Of a stretch of DNA of 64,000 nt, positions 61,001 to 64,000 are shown in pieces. Both the position numbers and the translations under genes were made by a program. Positions within the stretch are counted from its first letter, which is position 1; each line of letters opens with the position of its first letter. The DNA comes from Prostheceraeus crozeri (lineage: Eukaryota; Platyhelminthes; Polycladida; Euryleptidae), in contig CAJQUW010003149.1 of NCBI GenBank assembly GCA_907163375.1, positions 124,001 through 188,000 of the forward strand, given 5' to 3'. The notes under the pieces are model-generated. The model was not told the DNA's origin. It was given only the letters and a program-made list of their open reading frames with translations, and made no database searches.

Positions 61001-63463
61001 CCCCTTCAACACATCTGCCTGTCCTTCCTCCCACCCACTTCACCACACCTGCCTGTCCTTCATCCCAACCCCATCACCACAACTGCCTGTCCTTCCTCCC
61101 AACCCGTCCACCACAATCGCCTGTTCTTTCTCCCTGCCAATTATGACCATTTATACACCAATGAGGAAGTTGGCTGTTTTGAATTACTGATGTATTCGAC
61201 TTTCTAAATACCAATTGAGTTCTTGATCATTTGAAACAGAAAATAGGTGAACTGTGAACAGATTAACTATGAAAATTCAGTGCCAGGAACTGTCAACAAT
61301 CGAAACTAATACACGTCATTAACTCGGATACCGTGTATTGACCTTTCGATGATTTTGGAGTTGATAATGATGAATCCCTTCTCAATTCATCTGCAGGAAG
61401 ATCGGTTGACGATTCGACATTCGACTTAGCATTCTCTGAATTTGCGTCTGTTTCTCTGTTGTTCAGTGGCGTGCTGGTAGGCGTGTCTTGGCTCACTAAA
61501 GAAATGTTTCCTTCTGATTTCAAGACTGCTTTTTCGATTTCACCGTTTATGCCGCAATTTGCAGGTTCTGGTTCATCCATTCTGCTTGGAGCACTTTCAT
61601 AATTGGTAGATGGCATTTCCAAAGCTTTCTTTGCATCCATGTCGTTCTCTTTCTTTGGGGGGTCAGTCTCTATGATGCTTTCCTTCTTTGGGGAGTCAGT
61701 CTCTCTGTTGCTTTCCCTCTTTGGGGAGTCAGATTCTCTGATGTTCTCCCTCTTTGGGGAGTCAGTTTCTCTGATGTTCTCCCTCTTTGGGGAATCAGTC
61801 TCTCTGATGTTCTCCCTCTTTGGGGAGTCAGTCTCTCTGATGTTCTCCCTCTTCGGGGAGTCAGTTTCTCTGATGCTCTCCCTCTTTGGGGAGTCAGTTT
61901 CTCTGATGCTATCCCTCTTTGGGGAGTCAGTTTCTCTGATGCTATCCCTCTTTGGGGAGTCAGTTTCTCTAATGCTATTCCTCTTTGGGGAGTCAGTTTC
62001 TCTGATGCTCTCTTTCTTTGGGGAGTCAGTCTCTCTGATGTTCTCCCTCTTTGGGGAGTCAGTTTCTCTGATGCTCTCTTTCTTTGGGGAGTCAGTCTCT
62101 CTGATGTTCTCCCTCTTTGGGGAGTCAGTTTCTCTGATGTTCTCCCTCTTTGGGGAGTCAGTTTCTCTGATGTTCTCCCTCTTTGGGGAATCAGTCTCTT
62201 TGATGTTCTCCCTCTTTGGGGAGTCAGTTTCTCTGATGTTCTCCCTCTTTGGGGAATCAGTCTCTTTGATGTTCTCCCTCTTTGGTGATTCTGTCTCTCT
62301 GATGCTCTCTTTCTTTGGGGAGTCAGTCTCTCTGATGCTCTCTTTCTTTGGGGAGTCAGTCTCTCTAATGTTCTCCCTCTTTGGGGAGTCAGTCTCACTG
62401 ATGCTCTCCCTCTTTGGTGATTCTGTCTCTCTGATGCTCTCTTTCTTTGGGGAGTCAGTTTCTCTAATGCTCACCTTCCTTGGTGAGTCAGTCTCTCTGA
62501 TGCTATCTTGCTTTGGAGAGTAGGTCTCTCTGATGCTATCTTTCTGTGGAGAATCACCTTCCCTTATGTACTCACTCTTCGGAGAGTCGGCATCGCCTAT
62601 GTTCTCCTTCGGAAAAGATTCATCTCTACTGGCCGACGCATTACGTTCCGTGTCCTCAGACTGTGACATATTCGTCTGAGTTTCCTCTTTGCTATATGAG
62701 ACGTCATCCTCAGTATGTGCTTCAGATTTTGGAGATCTTCTATCGTCTCGCGAAGTATTATATGTCTCATCATCTTTTTCTTCCCATATTTCAATTTCTT
62801 TTCTTTCCCAATCACTGTCTGTGACTTGTCCTTCATCAGAAGTTCCTGGATAAGGTGGTGGATCGAATGGAATGTTCTTTTCCTGCTCCCAATCACTCGG
62901 ATTCGAGTATTCTGAATACACAGCTTCTTCTTCTACACTCGTTTCTCTATTACTCTTCTCCTCAGTTGGCCTTTGACGTTTCTTTAGATCCTCCTCTATT
63001 TTCTTGTCTATGTCTTCTTCTTTTCCATAAATACTTTCCTCCAATTCCTTCTCTAGTTGCTGTTCATCTTCACTTTTCTCCGCAATGCTCTCTTCTTCGA
63101 CTTGCTGGCGTAGACGTCTCCCCCTGGAGGCACGGAAACTTTGAGCAGCTGGACGTTCAGAATCTGGAGGTGTGGGAGTCAATATCGACCGCTGTTTGAC
63201 TTCTTCTGGAAGAGGCGTCCTCTCCTCTTCATCGTCATCAAACTGTTCTTCATATGCAACTTCTAAGTATTCTTCGTCATCATCTTTCATTATCTTTTCA
63301 TCTTCATCCAAAACTTCAACAACCTCCTCATCTTCCATTTCTGTCTGCATTTCTACTTCCAATTGTTCGTCGGAACATACCAGAGGAGAATCTGTGACTT
63401 CAAAGTCTTCGTCATAATCGTCAACCGATGGTCTATTCACTTCAGCATCCGTCAGCGCAGTAT
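18536..63463 (-). CDS. Large split gene: acidic repeat - PLAT - LRR protein (3' 14 exons)
   Basis: I joined 14 minus-strand exons: 63463-61343, 56083-56009, 49831-49808, 49712-49644, 46090-46026, 36878-36731, 32988-32857, 32582-32414, 32355-32250, 29056-28882, 24176-24015, 23267-22927, 20109-20018 and 19073-18536. Every intron has GT-AG ends, and splice phase agrees at all 13 junctions. The total of 4,217 nt gives 1,404 residues plus stop after two bases of a codon from the missing upstream exon. Order: acidic region, about 29 RETDSPK-type 11-mers (about residues 280-605), Ser/Glu-rich small exons, PLAT domain (about 884-990), Ser-rich acidic linker, RNI-like LRRs (about 1140-1400). PLAT domains usually bind lipid or membrane-protein partners and RNI-like LRRs bind proteins, so a scaffold at a membrane or the cytoskeleton is a guess. 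Additional phase-1 exons could have been missed, particularly between 61343 and 56083. Confidence 0.82.
19074..20017 (-). other. Intron, nothing recognised
   Basis: AT-rich intron with no repeat or gene that I can identify. It contains a short pair around 19295-19335 in which CCCATGGAAAT recurs. Confidence 0.6.
20018..20109 (-). CDS. Exon: single LRR (residues 1196-1225)
   Basis: It encodes [20 protein letters not shown] followed by [10 protein letters not shown]. This is one complete RNI-like repeat, phase 0 at entry and phase 2 at exit, between AACTTCCAG and GTAAGTAT. The one-repeat-per-exon organisation is common in this LRR class. Confidence 0.9.
20110..22926 (-). other. Intron holding a Tc1-type element
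   Basis: The 20545-21855 stretch is a TA-flanked transposon (separate entry). The remainder, including 21858-22926, shows no recognisable feature. Confidence 0.6.
20545..21855. mobile_element. Tc1-type non-autonomous element
   Basis: The ends are CAGACCGTTTCA at 20545 and its inverse TGAAACGGTCTG at 21855, flanked by TA at 20543-20544 and 21856-21857. The 1.3-kb interior has no DDE transposase that I can recognise, only short frames. TGGTCAGCTGTGGTCA occurs twice inside (about 20695 and 21013). The TIR core (CAG..CGTTTCATAAA) resembles that of the Tc1 element at 40818-42474, so that family could be its source of transposase. Confidence 0.8.
22927..23267 (-). CDS. Exon: acidic linker and first LRRs (residues 1082-1195)
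   Basis: It starts [19 protein letters not shown], acidic and probably disordered, and continues into [38 protein letters not shown] and [19 protein letters not shown], which form the start of the LRR solenoid. It enters at phase 1 (TTTAG acceptor) and leaves at phase 0 (CTCAAA before GTAAGT). The onset resembles tropomodulin/leiomodin-type LRR caps, though similarity at that level is only by eye. Confidence 0.9.
23268..24014 (-). other. Intron with AGCGGAGCG-type tandem repeat
   Basis: It contains the 27-bp tandem repeat at 23401-23560 and a weaker tandem series with AGGATTTTCT/GTGAAGCTCTA themes at about 23865-23950. Otherwise it is AT-rich and blank. Confidence 0.6.
23401..23560. repeat. 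27-bp minisatellite
   Basis: The unit TTTTGAGCGGAGCGTGGTGG plus a TAAAGRA spacer repeats about five to six times and decays at both ends. It is notably G-rich on the plus strand within AT-rich intron DNA. Confidence 0.75.
24015..24176 (-). CDS. Exon: Ser-rich acidic linker (residues 1028-1081)
   Basis: It encodes [20 protein letters not shown], then [20 protein letters not shown] and [14 protein letters not shown]. Runs of Ser next to Asp/Glu are typical casein-kinase-2 target composition and imply a disordered phosphorylatable linker between PLAT and LRR. It is phase 1 at both ends (ATTTCAG acceptor, GTAAGG donor). Confidence 0.88.
24177..28881 (-). other. Intron carrying the inverted duplicate
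   Basis: It contains the 24991-26243 inverted copy of an exon-intron segment from 48417-49666. The 26.3-28.8 kb part has only short frames. Overlapping minus-strand frames at 28466-28805 lack recognisable homology and I do not call a gene. Confidence 0.6.
24991..26243 (+). repeat. Inverted segmental duplicate (copy B) with stolen exon end and splice donor
   Basis: This 1.25-kb block is the reverse complement of 48417-49666, with most bases matching and only small indels. It begins in the middle of an exon copy (TGCAGATGCTGAGGATGCC), keeps the donor GTAAGTTAATTG and then the downstream intron. Here it lies in an intron of the same gene, antisense to it. A tandem CGGTAACTCATTGCGTG pair at about 26015-26048 is private to this copy. 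Confidence 0.92.
28882..29056 (-). CDS. Exon: PLAT domain C-terminal strands (residues 970-1027)
   Basis: It encodes [20 protein letters not shown], the final beta strands of a PLAT/LH2 domain (pattern V.V....+.F.F..WL), followed by a hydrophilic linker [20 protein letters not shown] and [15 protein letters not shown]. Phase 0 entry after ACTTCAG, phase 1 exit before GTAGGT. Confidence 0.92.
29834..30407. mobile_element. Foldback/MITE-like element, copy 1
   Basis: The outer parts are long imperfect inverted repeats of about 190 bp. The left arm contains AATCGTCACCAAACTT, CAAAAATCTATGCAGATCGG and CAGCTTGATCTGACTTC, and the right arm contains the reverse of each. The unpaired centre includes TGGCCTGGTCATCATCACTT. 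The right end is GGGGGGAGATAACCCATAAGTACC. A relative lies at 43075-43632 with the centre in the opposite orientation. No coding sequence. Confidence 0.72.
31155..31960 (-). mobile_element. Penelope-like retroelement fossil, 3' part with GIY-YIG endonuclease
   Basis: A truncated and damaged Penelope-like element on the minus strand. The preserved C-terminal region has a Cys-rich linker, then a GIY-YIG nuclease block recognisable by [20 protein letters not shown] and [12 protein letters not shown]. The upstream part carries the connector typical of the family ([25 protein letters not shown]). The RT domain is missing. Beyond the coding end lies the terminal motif CGAAACGCGTCGGGTGAT. At least one break is present. 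It is a fossil of moderate age within an intron. Confidence 0.85.
31159..31184 (-). ncRNA. Hammerhead-ribozyme-like relic at Penelope-like terminus
   Basis: The minus strand reads CTGTCGGATTGACGAAACGCGTC. The 3' half CGAAACGCGTC is exactly the hammerhead GAAA core plus a palindromic stem III (ACGCGT) and cleavage-site C, as in Penelope-like elements. The 5' core deviates from CTGATGA, so activity is unlikely. Confidence 0.45.
32053..32122 (+). repeat. 70-bp dispersed repeat, copy 2
   Basis: Matches 14654-14722 in the same orientation, from GAAGATCGTTGACGATGCA to GGAGAATAGAAG. Confidence 0.7.
32250..32355 (-). CDS. Exon: PLAT domain core (residues 934-969)
   Basis: It encodes [20 protein letters not shown] then [16 protein letters not shown] up to the next exon. 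The L.IWH...G.G..W.LDKV signature is the diagnostic central motif of PLAT/LH2 domains. Acceptor TTTTTCAG, donor AAG before GTATTT. It enters at phase 2 and leaves at phase 0. Confidence 0.94.
32414..32582 (-). CDS. Exon: PLAT domain N-terminal strands (residues 878-933)
   Basis: It encodes [40 protein letters not shown] and [15 protein letters not shown]. The [ST]VITGD..GAGT[ND]A...L.G..G.S....L and FERG blocks match PLAT domains of the LOXHD1/lipoxygenase type. Phase 1 entry after TTTCATCAG, phase 2 exit at CAG before GTAATT. Confidence 0.94.
32583..32856 (-). other. Short intron, nothing recognised
   Basis: A 274-bp intron between the acidic exon and the first PLAT exon. Confidence 0.8.
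32857..32988 (-). CDS. Exon: Glu-rich acidic segment (residues 834-877)
   Basis: It encodes [40 protein letters not shown] and ADEG, strongly acidic and presumably disordered. Acceptor CATCCCTACAG, donor GAAG before GTGAATA. Phase 1 at both ends, so skipping it would keep frame. The opposite strand shows a Ser-rich shadow frame only. Confidence 0.85.
32989..36730 (-). other. Intron with LINE fragment
   Basis: Contains a LINE 3' fragment (33440-34640). The 34.8-36.7 kb part is AT-rich with no recognised element. Confidence 0.6.
33440..34640 (+). mobile_element. LINE 3' fragment with zinc-finger-type RT C-terminus
   Basis: [20 protein letters not shown] at about 33453 is the second catalytic RT block, followed by [11 protein letters not shown]. 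After about 200 bp of poorly matching sequence comes [19 protein letters not shown] and [11 protein letters not shown], a CxxC...CxxC...H..C finger inserted in the RT C-terminal part. [33 protein letters not shown] and [14 protein letters not shown] follow in order, the standard tail of a broad group of animal LINEs with this finger. An indel near 34515 moves the end ([15 protein letters not shown]) into another frame. It is 5' truncated and dead. Confidence 0.82.
36731..36878 (-). CDS. Exon: Ser-rich acidic segment (residues 785-833)
   Basis: It encodes [40 protein letters not shown] and [10 protein letters not shown]. Phase 0 entry after TTTTTCAG matches the phase-0 exit of the 46026-46090 exon, and phase 1 exit precedes GTAAAG. 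Low-complexity Ser runs flanked by acidic residues suggest phosphorylation. Confidence 0.87.
37212..37378 (-). mobile_element. tRNA-derived SINE, copy 1 (diverged)
   Basis: Same family as the copies at 37922, 38791, 45608, 50055 and 50381. The body GGAAGTCGGCAGGAAGGGCATC and the tail near CACCGTCCAAGGCC are recognisable on the minus strand. The tRNA-like head is poorly kept. Confidence 0.7.
37922..38101 (-). mobile_element. tRNA-derived SINE, copy 2
   Basis: The head GGTCTCCGTGGCACAGTGG holds a pol III A box (TGGCACAGTGG) and a B-box-like GGTCGAGCCCC about 45 bp later. Body GGCAGGAAGGGCATCCGGAC. Tail TCTGACTATGTCAGCACCGT then CCAAGCCTCAAGC. The six local copies let me recognise a unit of about 170-180 bp. 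Confidence 0.85.
38791..38935 (+). mobile_element. tRNA-derived SINE, copy 3
   Basis: The A box (TAGCACAGTGG) and B-box-like GGTCGAGTCCC are intact. After GGCATCCGGGATCCTAACAG the copy ends in an A-rich tail instead of the usual 3' body, and a LINE fragment starts directly behind. Confidence 0.82.
38945..40480 (+). mobile_element. LINE 3' fragment (RT and C-terminal Cys-His motif)
   Basis: It begins with [20 protein letters not shown] (about 38991). The catalytic box that should read YADD is changed to stop-T-D-D (TAA at 39118-39120) in an otherwise open frame that runs on with [15 protein letters not shown] and [21 protein letters not shown]. Frame changes near 39605 and 39850 lead into [15 protein letters not shown] sequence and end with [16 protein letters not shown], a CxxC...H...C tail typical of many LINEs. 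The 3' UTR carries AATAAA signals and repeats of TGATTCTTGACTC at the end (about 40460-40480). 5' truncated. Confidence 0.82.
40818..42474 (+). mobile_element. Tc1-type transposon
   Basis: The 1,657-bp element is flanked by TA (40816-40817 and 42475-42476). The TIRs are about 26 bp: CAGATTGTTTCATAAAAATT at the left and the inverse of CAGTTCGTTTCATAAAAAGT at the right, followed by GGATCA in both. It contains one transposase gene in the same orientation. End sequences resemble those of the 20545-21855 element. Confidence 0.93.
41322..42317 (+). pseudogene. Tc1 transposase (DD34E), one frame with two in-frame stops
   Basis: A single frame of 331 codons runs from ATG 41322 to the stop ending at 42317. 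It is interrupted by TAG (41439-41441) and TAA (41535-41537) but has no frameshift, so I prefer this start over the internal ATG at 41565. The N-terminal paired-like HTH reads [20 protein letters not shown], then [15 protein letters not shown] (GRPR AT-hook-like linker) and the second [19 protein letters not shown]. The DDE domain is complete: [22 protein letters not shown] and [13 protein letters not shown], with 34 residues between the second D and the E. Length and spacing fit the Tc1 family. Only the DNA-binding half is cut off by stops. Confidence 0.93.
43075..43632. mobile_element. Foldback/MITE-like element, copy 2, with internal 98-bp tandem
   Basis: It starts GGGTACTTATGGGTTAAGTA and shares AATCAATCGTCACAAAACTT, ATGCAAATCGGACAAGCACT and CAGCTTGATCTGACTTCGCC with copy 1, but the central GTGATGATGACCAGGCCACA is in reverse orientation. 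CGAAGACGGAAAGAGAACAA begins at 43453 and again at 43551, a near-perfect 98-bp tandem duplication. Confidence 0.7.
44234..45298 (+). mobile_element. Tc1-type transposon, internally deleted
   Basis: Perfect 28-bp TIRs (CAGTGTTGTTCGATGAAACT, then GAATCACT) are flanked by TA at 44232-44233 and 45299-45300. The 1,065-bp interior retains only the C-terminal half of a DDE transposase in broken frames: [30 protein letters not shown], and [20 protein letters not shown] with the catalytic E. The N-terminal HTH region is absent. The perfect TIRs suggest a young, non-autonomous copy. Confidence 0.9.
45608..45745 (+). mobile_element. tRNA-derived SINE, copy 4
   Basis: GTAGCCTTCGAGACACAGTGG through AGGAAAGGCATCCGAG matches the family at lower identity, and the tail is lost in AATGCTAAAAAAAG. 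It abuts the histone H3 pseudogene. Confidence 0.75.
45752..45935 (+). pseudogene. Histone H3 pseudogene fragment (C-terminal half)
   Basis: [11 protein letters not shown] followed by [18 protein letters not shown] and, after a frame change near 45870, [17 protein letters not shown] correspond to the histone H3 sequence from alpha-2 to the end ([46 protein letters not shown]). The normal stop after RGERA is lost. Only the last roughly 60 codons survive, with many substitutions. The N-terminal half is replaced by SINE copy 4. It lies in an intron, antisense to the PLAT-LRR gene. Confidence 0.87.
46026..46090 (-). CDS. Exon: acidic segment (residues 763-784)
   Basis: It encodes [20 protein letters not shown] and V, with acceptor GCATTTCAG and donor GTT before GTAAGC. 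It enters at phase 1 and exits at phase 0, exactly matching its neighbours. Confidence 0.83.
46091..49643 (-). other. Intron; 3' part is the source of the inverted duplicate
   Basis: 46091-48416 shows no recognisable element. 48417-49643 is the intronic part of copy A of the 1.25-kb inverted duplication. The open plus-strand frame at 48019-48474 has no recognisable homology. Confidence 0.6.
48417..49666 (-). repeat. Inverted segmental duplicate (copy A, native)
   Basis: The last 23 bp of the 49644-49712 exon, its GTAAGT donor and about 1.2 kb of intron are repeated in inverse orientation at 24991-26243. This copy sits in the working exon context and is taken as the source. A C-run near 49101-49111 differs between copies (G-run of seven in copy B). 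Confidence 0.92.
49644..49712 (-). CDS. Exon: Ser-rich segment (residues 740-762)
   Basis: It encodes [20 protein letters not shown] and AV, phase 1 at both ends, acceptor TTTTCTTCCAG, donor GTAAGTTAAT. Its 3' third is duplicated antisense at 24991. Confidence 0.88.
49808..49831 (-). CDS. 24-bp microexon (residues 732-739)
   Basis: Between CTCTTTCAG and GTAAGTTCC lies a 24-bp exon reading SSSKSSS in the running frame, phase 1 at both ends. It extends the Ser-rich linker. Its small size and frame neutrality suggest possible regulated inclusion, but no transcript evidence is available. Confidence 0.7.
50055..50211 (-). mobile_element. tRNA-derived SINE, copy 5
   Basis: Minus-strand copy with head CAGCACAGTGGTTAGGTGCT, B-box-like GGTGGAGCCCC, body GGCAAGAAGGGCATCC and tail GACTATGTCAGTACCGTTC. 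Confidence 0.82.
50381..50551 (+). mobile_element. tRNA-derived SINE, copy 6
   Basis: Plus-strand copy, GTGGACTCCGTGGCACAGTGG head, B-box-like GGTCGAGCCTC, body GGCAGGAAGAGCATCCGGAC and tail CCACCGTCCAAGTCC. It faces copy 5 only 170 bp away, so a transcript of this intron could fold the pair together. Confidence 0.85.
52623..53075. repeat. 45-bp minisatellite related to SINE tail
   Basis: About ten units of ACTGGAGGCTTGGCCGGTGC plus AGCTGACTGGGTCACTACTC and CTCAC, with length variants in the left half. Units of 45 bp keep one frame open ([15 protein letters not shown]), giving a spurious reading frame at 52774-53121. The unit resembles the SINE 3' end read in reverse (GTCACTACTCC, GAGGCTTGGACGGTGCTGAC). 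Confidence 0.88.
53731..53763 (-). ncRNA. Hammerhead-like motif at Penelope-like terminus
   Basis: The minus strand reads CCTGATAATGGTC, a loop, then CACCCGAAACGTC. This is CTGATAA (one change from CTGATGA), a short GGT/ACC stem II, GAAA, and ACGT palindrome plus C. A plausible hammerhead relic. Confidence 0.5.
53731..54010 (-). mobile_element. Penelope-like retroelement fossil with GIY-YIG remains
   Basis: A short damaged remnant, minus strand. [19 protein letters not shown] and [13 protein letters not shown] show the GIY-YIG nuclease start and its conserved Arg-His block. Coding is followed by the terminal motif at 53731-53763. It differs clearly from the 31-kb fossil, so it is a second lineage or an older copy. 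A few breaks are present and the RT is absent. Confidence 0.78.
54477..54649. repeat. Perfect 37-bp inverted repeat enclosing hammerhead core
   Basis: Left arm 54477-54513 (ATTATATTTAATGGTTGAGG then AAGAGCCAAGGTTTTAA) and right arm 54613-54649 are exact reverse complements with 99 bp between them. This may be the junction of two Penelope-like termini in head-to-head array. Confidence 0.9.
54545..54574 (-). ncRNA. Hammerhead ribozyme core (CTGATGA - stem II - GAAA)
   Basis: The minus strand reads CTGATGA, T, GGTTGC, loop CGAATA, GCAACC, GAAA. Both conserved core strands are canonical and stem II is a perfect 6-bp helix. Stems I and III are not clearly formed by adjacent sequence: ATTAAT follows GAA, and TTTAAT lies upstream as a possible partner. 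It may therefore be partial or need a dimer, as described for Penelope-associated hammerheads. Confidence 0.62.
56009..56083 (-). CDS. Exon: acidic segment (residues 707-731)
   Basis: It encodes [20 protein letters not shown] and PKPE, phase 1 at both ends, acceptor TTTTCTTCTAG, donor GAAT before GTAAGT. Its charge pattern matches the acidic N-terminal region. Confidence 0.85.
60045..60071 (-). ncRNA. Hammerhead-like relic, isolated Penelope-like terminus
   Basis: The minus strand reads CTGTCTGTATATACGAAACGCG then TCGGGTGATC. The 3' part is identical to the terminus of the 31-kb fossil (ACCCGACGCGTTTCG on the plus strand), and the preceding core is diverged. No coding remains are clear here. 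Confidence 0.45.
60652..61138. repeat. 34-bp minisatellite
   Basis: About 14 units of CCTTCCTCCCAACCCCTTCA plus CCACACCTGCCTGT. Because 34 is not a multiple of three, the frame rotates every unit, and the long open frames at 60500-60940 and 60745-61146 are repeat artefacts. The plus strand is almost pure pyrimidine apart from scattered A and G. Confidence 0.9.
61343..63463 (-). CDS. Large exon: acidic region and 11-residue repeats (residues 1-706 of the visible part)
   Basis: The exon enters at phase 1 after CTTTTCCACAG and reads [20 protein letters not shown]. It is strongly acidic for about 100 residues ([20 protein letters not shown]), then Glu/Lys-rich with coiled-coil potential ([20 protein letters not shown]). 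About residues 280-605 are [22 protein letters not shown] repeats of 11 residues. The tail is Ser-rich ([15 protein letters not shown]). I end it at AAAG before GTCAAT, because phase 1 is then correct for the next exon. The donor is weak, and read-through would reach a stop after 15 more residues, giving a possible short isoform. SPK triplets are proline-directed kinase sites by pattern. Confidence 0.82.
61655..62600 (-). repeat. 33-bp coding minisatellite (11-aa repeat), about 29 units
   Basis: The plus-strand unit is TCTCTGATGTTCTCCCTCTT plus TGGGGAGTCAGTT. Units are almost identical at DNA level including silent sites, with the two main variants CTCTCTTTC and TTCTCCCTC alternating in blocks. 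This indicates recent tandem spread or gene conversion. The plus-strand frame 61603-62523 and the second minus frame 61670-62398 are shadows. Confidence 0.92.
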
Positions 63464-63866
63464 CTGTGGAAAAGAGTCGAACGGTAATCCATAGAACGCT
63501 CTGAACAGGAGTTTAGAGTGTCAATCGAGTTGAAATGTGGAGAAGCATGAAATCTACGGTTGATAATAAATCGCATCGCTGAGATATGCGTCGGAGATCA
63601 TCTAATCATATTTATAATTACCTTAGTTGACAGTGATCGCATCAGGCCACTGGCTTTCACGAGGTCGCAACTCATGTATCTTGCTCGCTCCCAACATAAT
63701 CGTGAAAACTGTCTTGCTAACTGGGTATCGAACACATTTATTCTGAAACTGAATTCAATCAGCAATTTTCTGTGGCCAACTGGAAACAGTCATAGTTATC
63801 AAAGGAAGCCAGGAGCGTCTTGTTTTTGGGACAAAGAATCTAACTCAGTCACCTATTCCTCTAGCT
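63464..63866. other. Upstream intron of the PLAT-LRR gene, nothing recognised
   Basis: Sequence above the acceptor at 63464 up to the hAT terminus shows no exon that I can support. Confidence 0.55.
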
Positions 63867-64000
63867 CAGGGGTGCGCAACCTTTTACATTTTTCGGCCGC
63901 CATTTCGAAGGCCGAATCACGGCCGCACTTAATGTGTGTGCAAACAACTAGGTCAATGGCCTCAAATTAGCTTTCCATAATGAGTGACGTAATGAAAATC
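63867..64000 (+). mobile_element. hAT-type transposon end, runs off the window
   Basis: CAGGGGTGCGCAACCTTTTA is the classical hAT 5' terminal repeat (CAGGGGTGSSCAAMC...). It is followed by a GC-rich TTTCGGCCGCCATTTCGAAGG stretch typical of hAT subterminal repeats. The preceding eight bases CTCTAGCT (63859-63866) would be the target duplication, testable at the other end outside the window. Confidence 0.75.

Larger units (their letters stand above)
56084..61342 (-). other. Intron, mostly featureless
   Basis: 56.1-60.0 kb is AT-rich without recognisable elements. A Penelope-like terminal motif lies at 60045-60071 and a 34-bp minisatellite at 60652-61138. Confidence 0.6.

Noticed and set aside
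60500-61146. Pro/Ser/Cys-rich frames that look like an extracellular repeat protein
   Set aside because: The 34-bp period rotates through all three frames, so the peptides are repeat artefacts.
61603-62523. 306-codon plus-strand frame of [10 protein letters not shown] repeats
   Set aside because: It is the opposite-strand shadow of the 33-bp coding minisatellite. The minus frame is supported by splice phases and non-repeat coding on both sides.
1-64000. CRISPR arrays, rRNA genes, LTR retroelements, Polinton-like elements
   Set aside because: No regularly spaced repeats, rRNA cores, paired LTRs, or capsid/integrase motifs were seen.

Overview
The window looks like AT-rich nuclear DNA of an invertebrate animal. 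It has split genes with GT-AG introns, Tc1/mariner transposons with TA target duplications, LINEs, Penelope-like retroelements, a tRNA-derived SINE family and minisatellites. There are no bacterial operons, rRNA genes or CRISPR arrays. The phylum cannot be fixed from the sequence. Penelope-like elements, together with a SINE body carrying GGCAGGAAGGGCATCC (a block I associate with some mollusc SINEs), make a lophotrochozoan plausible but unproven.

Layout. 1-8790 is a transposon nest. An old LINE (1440-2435, 6490-6581, 8316-8790) was split first by a younger LINE (2436-6489) and also by a mariner-type element (6582-8315) that landed inside the reverse transcriptase catalytic motif. 8796-9770 (minus) is an apparently intact single-exon leucine-rich-repeat gene resembling LRRC58. 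9771-18535 has no recognisable gene, only a few short repeats.

18536-63463 (minus) is the centrepiece: 14 exons of one large gene whose splice phases agree at all 13 junctions, giving about 1,404 residues up to the stop. The 5' end lies beyond the right edge of the window. From the N-terminal side the predicted protein has an acidic region, about 29 copies of an 11-residue RETDSPK-type repeat, small Ser-rich acidic exons (one of only 24 bp), a PLAT domain split over three exons, another Ser-rich linker, and a C-terminal ribonuclease-inhibitor-like LRR domain. I do not recognise a named family with this order.

The introns are loaded with other material: three further Tc1-type elements, two LINE fragments, two Penelope-like fossils with GIY-YIG endonuclease remains, hammerhead-ribozyme-like motifs, six copies of one SINE, a 45-bp minisatellite apparently grown from that SINE's tail, foldback elements, a histone H3 pseudogene, and a 1.25-kb inverted duplication that copied an exon end with its splice donor into another intron of the same gene. 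A hAT terminus starts at 63867 and runs off the edge.
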